Source of the DNA: Patiria pectinifera
Lineage: Eukaryota > Echinodermata > Asteroidea > Valvatida > Asterinidae
DNA length: 64,000 nt
Assembly: GCA_029964075.1 (NCBI GenBank)
Contig: CM057148.1
Coordinates: 27,831,916 to 27,895,915, forward strand
Reading direction: 5' to 3'
Part shown: positions 41,301 to 53,300 of the stretch, piece after piece
Layout: every line of letters begins with the position of its first letter
How positions within the stretch are numbered: position 1 is the first letter of the stretch
Program-made: the position numbers and the translations under genes
The notes under the pieces: generated by a model
Databases searched by the model: none
Told to the model about the DNA's origin: nothing
Seen by the model: the letters and a program-made list of their open reading frames with translations, nothing else

Positions 41301-44300
41301 TCAAAACAGGACCTGAAAAACAGCTCTCAAAAGTACCTTTTGTACTCATTTCATGACAGACACAATAGTCGTTTTTATTTCATATACCCGTAAAATGACG
41401 GAAATGTCTTCGAGCATTCCACAACCTCTTTAACCCTAAAGGGGCCGGGTTATTTTGACCATCTCTCAGCCGGGGGGAGGGGGGGCGGATTCCGCCCCCT
41501 AAGATCTCGGCCATCGAGTGACGAGAATTTTTGAAACTCGGCACATGCATAGAGCAACTCTTCCTACATATACCCAAGAAATTACATGACTATAGGTCAA
41601 AGGGTTTTGAAATTATGGCTAATTAATTATTCATATGTACGAATGGCAATTCTGCTCTTTGTACACGACGTATATGCGAAAATTCAGTTTTCACGAAAAA
41701 TTTTCGCTACGCGGCAACCCGTGGTCCGATTTTTATGTTTTTGGTATCAAAAGATGCGCAAAGCTCAAGGCTAAAAAGTCATAACAGCTCGGGTCGCGAA
41801 AAATTTTTTTTAGAGGCTATCACGGAAAATGTTGAGGGGGGGGGGCGGATTCCGCCCCCCCCCCGGCCCCTTTAGGGTTAAACAGGTATTATTACCAAGA
41901 TGTGTGCAGGAATTGTTGAGAGTGCTGCATATGGCATACTTGCATGAGAGCAATGTGTGGGCATACCTTTGATTCTAGCGTGTGAGATATATTAGGCCAT
42001 CAGCCTGGGGGTATGGTCAGTATCAAATCAGGGCATAAATGATTATAGTGCGCATGCGCAAGGTATACCGCCCCTAGAGTGGTAACAAGCATTTTGATGG
42101 ACAATTTGAAAAAAAGGGTGATAATACACAAAAAGCTGCCACCGCTGCAATGCTATCACATATTTTCCAACTCTGGAGGTGTATACCTTGCCAAAAATCG
42201 TTTTGACGATTATTCCCCTCATTTGATACCGGTGGCCAACATTTTGGACCGAGGCTGATGGTCTATATCAGACTCAAAGCCCACTGCATTTGTGTTTCAT
42301 TGTCAAGGTACATAGGATCATTTGCTGTTTGTGCATTTTTTGTTCACTTGAAGCAACAAAACGACTCAAAACGTTACATGCAAGTAGTAGGTTGTATAAC
42401 AACTAAAGTCTTGAAGTTTCAGCTCAGTGGTTACTATACAACTGAGAAAACAAAAACGTACACAGTTTGTTGGTCTCATAATGGATTCCATTCATAATGC
42501 ACCCATGGGCGTCGCCAGGATTTTTTCTAGAGGGGGGCAAAACATATTTTTGCCAAAAAATGCCTGTATTTCTCAACACATTCTCGATTTATCAGTTTTA
42601 GAGGGGGGCAGGGACATTCTGCCCCCCTCCCCCACCATTAAATTTACACCACTATGACTTAACGCCTCTTTTTCTTTTCATTTTTCTCTTTTTTTTTTTC
42701 TTCTTTTTTTCGGGGCAAGTGCCTTCCTTTCCCCCCCCCCCTCGCGATGCCCATGAATGCACCTAGAAAAGTGTGTGGGGCCCTATTTTGAAACCACCTT
42801 CAAAGTTAATTTCTTCTAAACAACACCATTTGGGGCTGAATAAATCCACAGAGTATTTGATACCAGTCCTACTTCACTTGGAGCGAGGTTTCTGGCATTC
42901 AGTCGGTAGCTACTCTTCTGGGTAATTGCCAGTGATCCTACATTCAGGATTTATTTTTTTATTTATTTCTTATTTTAACTGGGAAGCCCATTCAGTGGAA
43001 TCCACTGGTCTCCTATGGGCCCCAGTAAATTGAAGACAATGTGAAGAAATTACAGTTGTAGAGGTGGAGGAAAAGCCCAGAAGAGTATTCTGAGGAAAAC
43101 TCACGGAATCAGGTAGGGACTGAAAACCCAATCCACATATTGGCCCAGGCGGGATTCGAACCCGGGTCACAGCGGTGGAAGGCGAGGAAAGAACTGCTAC
43201 GCCATCCTGACTCCCCTAAGGATAAATGAGTAGAATGTAGGATGATGCAGATAGAGAATTGACTGGAATCAAACGTTATGTATGGTTGGTATCATGTGAT
43301 TTTGTTTTAATACATTGCCTTTACAGATTAAGCCAGAAATGCAACAAGGTAATGCCAACAAGCCTGTGAGGAAGGCCCTATATCAGCAAGCAGCTACAAC
43401 AAAACAGGTTTGTACACAAATGTTTATTTATTTTTATTTATTTATAGTTTTATTTAGACAGGGTAGTCTCATCAGTTAAAAACTGCTATTACTGAGGGCC
43501 CTGTATAAAATGATAAGAATAAAATGAAATAAAAGAAAAATATTATTAGTAAAAGTAAAAACTATAATAAAGAAACAAAAATGCAAATATGTAACATATA
43601 GGGGTGTGAATACAAAAATAAGAACAAATTTAAACACTAAGATACACATATAAACACTGACGAAATACAACACAGAAATTAAATTCACATAACAAAAACA
43701 AAGATAATCTTTAAATTTATATTACGAAATTGAAAATTAAAAAAAAGGAAAAACTTGCAGAAAAAATCAACCAGTTAAAAAACAAAGACTTCCAAAAAAC
43801 AAAATAACAAACACCCCAACACCCCAACAAATAAACAAACAAACAAACAAACAACAAAACAGATACGTAAAAGATAGGAATGGGAAGAAAAAGTAAACTT
43901 AAATATTACGTGATCAATAGAAGAAATAGATATGTGATCAATAGCTGAAATAGATGTGACATTGACATGTATGCCCACTTTTATGGTTCACTCTCCGGAT
44001 AGGAATGGATACTGCCGGTAATGTGTGAAACCATTTGTGATGTAGGTTACCATCAGTATGAACCAATAGGTGCTTAATGTTACATTTATCTTCAAAGCAA
44101 ATTTGAATCCTTGGTCCTGACTGGTCGATCCCTAGCAACAACAGTGTGATAATATTCCTAATACCACAATCCATATTGAAATCTTGATATTTTGTTGGAT
44201 GAAACATTGTGTACATTTTTGAGCTGACAGAACTGTTCTACGTTGCTTCATTTAATTGCTGCCCCTAGCAAAGTCTCATAGACAAATGGAACAAGTGGGC

Positions 44301-47300
44301 CTAGGCGGGGGTTAAGAAAACAGCTCTCTTAAGTAACCTTATTTTTATATCATAAAAGAGTTCCATTTGTTTTTATTTTAAAGGGACAAATTCAATCTGA
44401 ATGTGCCCTTTTCAGCTCTAAAATGTGTTTCTCACAAAATGATAGTAGCTGCAAAGAATGTTAAAACCGTCATGAAACTATGACTCAGAGGAACTTCAGG
44501 GTACTACATTTTGGTCCTCCAAATTTGAGTCGTTAACCCTAACCCTCCTCAATCCTCCAAAATCCTCCTTGTGGTTTTGGAGGATTGAGGCTGAATGGTA
44601 TTTTTTTAGATAAGGATTTTGGAGGATTGAGGCTGAATGGTATTTTTTTAGATAAGGATTTTGGAGGATTGAGGCTGAATGGTATTTTTCAGAAAAGGAT
44701 TTTGGAGGATTGAGGCTGAATGGTATTTTTTTAGATAAGGATTTTGGAGGATTGAGGCTGAATGATATTTTTCAGAAAAGGATTTTGGAGGATTGAGGCC
44801 GAATGGTATTTTTTTAGATAAGGATTTTGGAGGATTGAGGCTGAATGGTATTTTTCAGAAAAGGATTTTGGAGGATTGAGGCTGAATGGTATTTTTTTAG
44901 GAATGGATTTTGGAGGATTCGAGGCTGAATGGTATTTTTAAGATAAGGATTTTGGAGGATTTGAGGCTGAATGGTATTTTTCAGAAAAGGATTTTGGAGG
45001 ATTGAGGCTGAATGGTATTTTTTTTGGGAATGGATTTTGGAGGATTTGAGGCTGAATGGTATTTTTTTCAGAAAAGGATTTTGGAGGATTGAGGCTGAAT
45101 GGTATTTTTCAGAAAAGGATTTTGGAGGATTGAGGCTGAATGGTATTTTTCAGAAAAGGATTTTGGAGGATTAAGGCTGAATAGTATTTGTTGCAGAAAA
45201 GGATTTTGGAGGATTGAGGCTGAATGGATTTTGGAGGATTGAGGCTGAATGGTATTTTTTTCAGAAAAGGATTTTGGAGGATTGAGGCTGAATGGTATTT
45301 TTCAGAAAAGGATTTTGGAGGATTGAGGCTGAATGGTATTTTTCAGAAAAGGATTTTGGAGGATTGAGGCTGAATGGTATTTTTTCAGATAAGGATTTTG
45401 GAGGATTGAGGCTGAATGGTATTTTTCGGAAAAGGATTTTGGAGGATTGAGGCTGAATGGTATTTTTCAGAAAAGGATTTTGGAGGATTGAGGCTGAATG
45501 GTATTTTTTTAGAAAAGGATTTTGGAGGATTGAGGCTGAATGGTATTTTGAGGCAGGACTGTCTGATGATTTTGAAGGATTGAGGGGCTGGGCCCTTCAT
45601 TTGAACATACATGTAAGTGCAACATTTTTGGATGAGGATTTTGGAGGATTGAGGATGAATGCATTTTGAGGCAGGACTGTCTGAAAATTTGAAGAATTTA
45701 GGCGCTGTTGTAAAATTTTGGAGAATTGAGGATGGTTCCTAGCAAAAGGCCTGGGGTTAGGGTTTGAGCACTAGTTGTCTGTCGAATCTGACATGTCTCT
45801 TTTAAATAAACTTGCTTAAAGCACAAAGGTCTCGTTATTGTGAGACATGCTTTCCAACGCTTGGGTGCTATGTGCCCCTCTGGTGTTAAAAACGTCATAT
45901 CCCACATCACAGCAATCAACCATTGTTAAATAATGATGGGCAATTCCACGGTTACTCACGTTACATTTTTGATGTACTTTTGAGTTTCCTTGGGCTGTAA
46001 TTACCTTACTGAAAAGGTTTAATAACTGTTACCCCCTTGGTAGGTAGAGTAGACCTAGACCTACCTTAGCACCAAAGATGACATCCAGAAAAATGTGTTA
46101 TATATGATAAACAAGACGCACAATATCGGTTACTCACGTTACGAAAATGTAACGTGAGTAACCGTGGAATTGCCCCTATGCAGATATCTGACTGCAGTCA
46201 ACTGTTGTATTGTTGTCCCACTGACATTGATGTTGTTTGTAATAAGCCCTTTGTATTGTCATGTTACCGTGCAGCCTACTGCCCAGGCAGACAGTGATGA
46301 TGATGTCATTATAATAGGAACAACCACATCAGACTCCTCAGCAAGCAAAGGAGCTTCTAAGATGTCCGCGTCTCAATGCCTCATGCAGATGAGCAACATG
46401 TATAAACAAGGTATGTATTCAATAGGTGTGTATTCAACAGGTGTGTATTCAGGCTTTAGAAACGTCAGGGTTGTCACTTCTTCTCTTGAGCTCATATGTT
46501 TTGGTATCGACTTTTTAACCTTGGGCAGAGTGACCTGCTGCCCTTTGGGCCCCAGGTAACCGAATTTTTGGAATGCAATTTTTTTTTTAGGGCCAATAAT
46601 GTTCACCTCATTTCTAATCCTCATTCAACCCATGCCAAATCAGCTGGTTCAATGAACTTTGCAGCCAGGGTCTCACCCGAGCCGTGTCAACAACCTTGGG
46701 ACCAGGCCTCCTGCCAAGTCTCATTGAAACATATACAAACACCTGTAACTTGACACAGCCATCTCCCTTCATAGCCGCAAACCGCAGCCACCAGTCAATT
46801 ATCTATTAAGTGCCCTGTCTGGCAAATGCCTGGACACCGTCTGGCATGTGGCTTTTTGTTGTTTTGACATGGATAGGGTCTTGCGTAGTGGGGGAAGTAC
46901 CTGCGTCCCAAAGGTACGCAGTTGGCGATTTCTGATAAAAATTCCTTGTAAACGCTGCGCAGGGTTAAACACAACCACCGTTTTATAGTTCTGTTCAATG
47001 TGCAGATTCATTGTACAATAAATACTACAAAAATCAGGCAGTTTGGCTGTATAAAGGAACACAGTTTTTCTCGATGACATATGATTCACAATCAGATGAA
47101 TGTAATCTAGCTAGCCTTCATACTGCACATATGTGACCTGTTCTGTCAAAAGTAGACGCTTCTGGGCAGAGGTTGAAATTGAGATAGGGCCAAAAAACGC
47201 TGTGAGGGTGATTTTTATCCATTTTCAAATTTTTGCATATTTGTAAACCTGAACATGTCTAAAATATAATATAAAAGTTTGAAACCCTAATTTGAACTCT

Positions 47301-50300
47301 ACGTATACTATTTTTGATGATTTTGATAAGGTATATCAGTTTAAATAACTGTTTTGTGACGTTCGCGGCCATTTTCTCCGTTTTCTACTTTTCGACACAA
47401 TGAACTTCAAAATAGCATAACTCTGCCCAGGAATGACCGGTTTCAAAAATCAAACCACATATTAAGAGGAAAAAGAACATATGTTAACATTATGTAAAAA
47501 TATCATTTTCGACCTTATGCCCAGAAAAGTCTGATTTTGACAGAACAGGTCAAAAATGATATGTGAAAAAAAAATGTTTGTATGTGAATAGAAATCAAGA
47601 ATGAAAGACAGCAGACAGCTAAGAAGAGCACATCCAGCCAGAGTCATTATCACTATCATCACCATAAACACAGACGTGGCAGAGTTAGATACGGTAAGCA
47701 CTCCTCCACACATGACATAATCATGGTAATCCTTACTTTTAGGACACCTCTATTTTTTACGAGTTCTGTTCAAAACTGACTTTTGCAGATGTCTGTCCAG
47801 TACCAAAGTGACTTTTGCAGGCTAAAGCAGTCTTTAGAAGTCAAGAAGGTGTCATTGCCAATTGCTCAGATGTGCCAAGAAGTATCAGAATGTCAATTTT
47901 GAGTGTCATTTAGTCAACTGTTTTGGTGAGTCTTTCCCTTCCTATATAGGAACGGGGTCCTAAAAGTAAGGATTACCGTAATCATGACACATTGGATCGG
48001 TAAGCAACAGGCATCTAGGCATCTGCTATCCATCTCATACAAGCTCAACATTTCATTGGTATAGAAAAATCCCAAATTTCCTAAGGCCCCCCCCCCAAAA
48101 AAAAAGTCTCCGGTTTCTGGTATGGAGCTTGCCCAAAAAGTGGTGCGGCGACGCAGCTTTTTTTTTTTTACCTGTTTTTTTTTGCTTCAAATGTGGGCTG
48201 ATGACTGCAAATGGTGCCCGACTAAACTTAGTGCAAATATTGAGGGAGACTAGAGAGGCCACATAAAGCTTATTCTCGATCATACATGTAACCCCATCTA
48301 AAAACACGTTAAAATTGTGCAGCAGCAGGATTCCAGTCAAACCAGTCAGTTTGGTGGTTTTGAGACATCATCTTTCATTGGAAAAAAAACTTTTTTCATT
48401 TTGCCGACGCGCATGGCTACGGCGACGCGCGCGCATACCAGAAACCGGAGCCCTTTTTTTGGGCCTAATGTAAAGTTCCCTGAGTGACGTCATCACTCAG
48501 TATTGGCAATATTAGGCCAAGTTCGCGCAAGGACTATAGTTGACCAATTGTTAACTAACGTTTGCCCGAACTCTGTCTAGTCGACGGTGGTTGACTACGC
48601 TAGTCGACTATTTGGAACCAGCCTTCTGGGGTTGGTTGCTTCGCTGGTAACCAATAGCCGTGCGCATTCATAACGCTAGCAGAGAGCCAGGATCCAGAAG
48701 TTTTGCGATGACATTTTGACTGACCAGCGTTTGACTGGAGACGTTCGCACGTTGCTATTAGTGTGCAGGCGTAAGGTACGTCACAAATCAACCACTAGTC
48801 GACTAATGGTCCTTGCCAGAACTTGGCCTTATTCATTGCTTGTCGTTGGTCTTTGGATGCCGTCAATGCCTCATCCATCCACTCCTTTTGAAAAAGATTT
48901 CACTTAACACTTCAACACCTCAACCACCCCCTTTAAAAAATCCTGGATCAGCACCTGCTATACCTGCTATTGTGACTCGAGTCGAGTCAAGTCATTTTAA
49001 AGAAGTGACTTGAGTCGAGTCGAGTCATTTTAAAGAAGTGACTTGAGTCGAGTCAAGTCATTTTAAAGAAGTGACTTGAGTCGAGTCGAGTCATTTTAAA
49101 GAAGTGACTCTACCTGTTGGCAGAGTTGTAACGAGTCACTGGTTTTTGTGACTCGAGTCGAGTCAAGTCATTTTAAAGAAGTGACTCGAGTCGAGTCAAG
49201 TCATTTTAAAGAAGTGACTCGAGTCGAGTCGAGTCATTTTAAAGAAGTGACTCGAGTCGAGTCAAGTCATTTTAAAGAAGTGACTTGAGTCGAGTCGAGT
49301 CATTTTAAAGAAGTGCCTCGAGTCGAGTCAAGTCATTTTAAAGAAGTGACTCGAGTCGAGTCGAGTCATTAGGTCAAAAGGTCGAGTTGAGTCAAGTCGA
49401 GTCAGATATTTAGTCAATTCGAGTCATGATTATTTGAACACTATATACCAAAATTTATAAAAGGAGGCCATACGTTTAGCCAGCTTTCGAATCCAAGAGC
49501 TTTTATAAGAAATGGCCCAAAACCAATGATGAAACAGCGAATTAGAAAATAAGTTTAAAAATCTGGTTCCTGGATAGTATTTTGTGCGTTCTAGAACCAT
49601 GAGGTGGGAGTCTGTGACACGTTGTATATTTGTATATGACTGCTATTCGCAAAGTAAAGTGAGCATAAATTTTGCACCGTAAGTCATTGCAAATACTTTT
49701 CGCAAAGTTGCACTTTTATTTTTGGGACTCGAGTCTTACAACTCTGCCTGTTGGTTTGGTACGCCTGATAATAAATACGTGAATTAGGAAATCAACTCAA
49801 ATAAATTGACATGGTTCCTCCACCTTCCCAACTTCTTACTTAAGGCTCCTTTCATTTAAACCGTAGTGTATAAAAACAAATTGGAATGTCTTGAGAGTGG
49901 TTGTGATGAGGCATGCAATATGTTGTTCTGCTTAAAGGGAATGTACAACATTTGCTTTTGCTGCAATTTTCAGAAATAAATGGATTTGGAGGATTAGTAT
50001 ATATAGCAAATATTGTTAAAATGACTTTTTTCACGTTTGGGCTTGTAGATGTTGGAAAAACCAAGAAAACCAATCATGTATTTGCAGTCTGGTTCCCTGA
50101 CCCCACTTATAAGATAAAACGGAGCAATTAATAGACTTTGGGGAATTGTAAGGTCAGAGAATCAGTCTAGCAGACTTGTACCTCTTCACAGGTGTGTAAT
50201 CAATTGCAAAGAAAATGCGGGATACCTAATTATGAAAAATTCGGAGCAATTTTTGAAAAATAGCCAGTTTTCTCCAACGCTGGTCGGCCGACCAGCGTTG

Positions 50301-53300
50301 GAAAAATACCATTTTTCTTAAAAATGTCAGCACATCAGGAGCCACGATTTTACAGGATGCTTTAGACTGTCATTCCCAACAATCCAGTAAGGTATAATTT
50401 GATCATTTCGTTTTGTGATGTTTGCTAATGTTGTATCTTCCCTTTAATGCTTTCCATTTACATGCCAGATTGTCCTTTGCTTATTGGAGTGCCTTTTGTA
50501 CATTAGTGATCATTTTCTCTGGCAGATACCAACCCATATGACTCTATGAAGGGAAAGCTGCAGGTTTCAACCAGACAAATGCACCAACTCACAGCTGAAA
50601 CCAGACACGCTAAAATGACCTTTGGTGAGGACTTGACTGGTGGTACTGTAATTGGGGGACATTCGATCATGCCTAAATTTTGATGTGTATGGAATCAAAT
50701 ACAACCGTATTAGCTCAAGTGATCACAAAGAACTCAATGCCTTTTCTTTATATAAAACATGACATAGAGCTTTTTGCCTGCAATCTGATTGGTGAATGGG
50801 GGGTCAAGTGACCAGCTGGCAAGAATTTGTTATGTTTAAAGGGAATGTACATCATTGGCTTTTGCTGTAATTTTCAGAAATGAACTATTTGAGGGGTTAG
50901 TATAATAGATCAAATATTGTTGAACTGACATGTTTGAAGTTTTGTGTTTGAAAATGCTTGAAAAACCAAGAAAAACAAAAATGTTTAAGTAGTCTGGTTC
51001 CCTGACTCCACTAAAGATTAAATGGATCAATTTATAGATGTCGGAAAATTGTAAGGTAAGGGAACCAGTTCAGCTGGTCTGCACCCGTTCATGAACATGT
51101 AACCAATAGCAAACCAAATTTGGACTGAAAAAAATTGTAAATGTGGAGCTGTAGTTGAAAAATAGTTAGGTTTTTCCAACGGTGGTCGGCCGACCATCGT
51201 TGGAAATGTATACAAAAATCCAATTTTTTTGAAAATGACTTGACACCAGGTGCCATAATTTTACAGGATGCTTTAGACTGTCATTTACCAACATCCTAGT
51301 AAGGTGTTTCGTAAAAAGTTGGTAGTTTTATTTTTCGATGTTTGCAAATGTTGTATATTCCCTTTAAAATGCATTTTTAATGTGATGTTACAATTTTGAT
51401 ATTTCAGTTCCCCATAACTGTAGCCAACAGTGTGTGGTTGCTTCAATTCCGGATGAGAAGCGCAAATACAAGATCAGAAAGCAAAATCCTCTGCATGTTC
51501 CTAGTATGTATGGATGGGTGCGACGGTTAGCAAAGCAAAGAGGTTCAGGTAGAAGGCATGTCGTCTATCGTACACCATGCGGGAGAAGCCTGGTAAGCTG
51601 TGACACAGTTAGTCACATTTGTGACCTGTTCTGTCAAAATCAGACTTTCCTGGGCATAAGGTCCAAAATGAGATTTTTGCATACTGTTAAAATATGTACA
51701 TTTCCCTTTTAATAGGTGGTTTAATTTTTGAAACCTGTAATCCCTGGGCAGAGTTATGCTATTTTGAAGTTCATTATGTCGTAAAGTAGAGAACGGAGAA
51801 AATGGCCACGAACGTCACAAAACAGTAATTTCTTTAACTGATATACCTCAACAAATCATCAAAAATACCATATTTAGAGTTCAAATTAGGGTTTCAAACT
51901 TTTATAGTATATTTTAGACATGTTCAGGATTACAAATATGCAAAAATTAGAAAATCGAAAAAAATCACCCCCACAGCGTTTTTGGCCCTATCTCAATTTC
52001 AACCTCTGCCCAGAAGCGTCTGCTTTTGACAGAACAGGTCACATTTTTGATCGCAACATCAAGTGTTTCCAGGTCTGGACATTTGTTCTCTTATAGAGAC
52101 ACATGAATTATTATATTGCAGCAGTACTATTCTTTGTACAAGAAACAACCATACAATTCCAACAATAGGACATTTCACTGCTGAACCCTTTGAAATGCAC
52201 ACACCGCAAAACTGAACTATATTTGCATTTTTTCTTCCAGAGAACAATCTCTGAAGTTGACCGCTACCGTAAGTACACTTTGTTTACATGTTTGCATTAC
52301 ATATTAAGACCAGCTTCAGATTTGTAAATATATATAAATACAGTAAACTCTTGTGAACTCAAACTCGGATAACTCGAAACTCTGTTTATCTCGAGATAAT
52401 ATCCATTCCCGTCAAGAGAATAGGATTTTATGTACATGAATACCCCCGTAACTTGAAATGCCTGCACCGATACCTCCGTTTGAACTCTTACTTTGTTTGG
52501 CCAGTCCATAGAGAACGCTGCCAAAACAGTCACAAAGAAGTGTTAACAACATCGCAAAAATGTTTAACTGGAACTTTTGTTCAGCCAGTCCATAGAAAAC
52601 GCTGCCAAAACAGTCACAAAGAAGTGTAAACAACATCCCAAAACTTTTTTCATGACTGATTACTACCCAATATGAAATCTTAGCAAAAGATGCTTGGTGA
52701 CTAAACAAATTTACCAATAGAATGAAAAAAGAGGATGAAAGTACTTGGTACTTGGTTGGTTCTTCTCCTGTAGGACTTCCACAAGGGAGTATAACTAGGA
52801 GGCCAGAAACACCGGGGAAAACCCCTTCTCTTAGCAATAAGTGTTACTGGGTTCTTTTACGTGCATTGCATTACACAACACACAGGACCTCCGGCTTTAC
52901 GTCCCATCCGAAGGACAAAGCAATAATGGTTAAGTGCCTTGCTTAAGGGCACAAGTGTCCGGGCCCGGACTCGGACCCACGCCACTGTTTCCCTCTGAAA
53001 CACCAGAGCATGAGTCCGGTGCTCTTAACCGCTAGGCCATGACACTCCAAAAGTGAGCTAAATGACGTGTCTACTACATAGCGAGTAATAGTAGAAGCCA
53101 TTCATGGACATACATGTACGTGTAGATGACATGACTGTAGAAAAATCAGGAAAACTCAAAACTCCTGATACCTCAAATTGTTGATCCATTCCCTTGAGAT
53201 GCAACTTAACGGAAGTTGACTGTACAGTCGAGTCTCGTTAATACAAACTCGTTTGGACCTAGCCAAATTGTTTGTTATATCAGAATTTTGTATTAAGAGG

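Noticed and set aside
48973..49440. CRISPR-like repeat-spacer array
   Set aside because: No variable spacers, eukaryotic setting, and simple 33-base tandem units.
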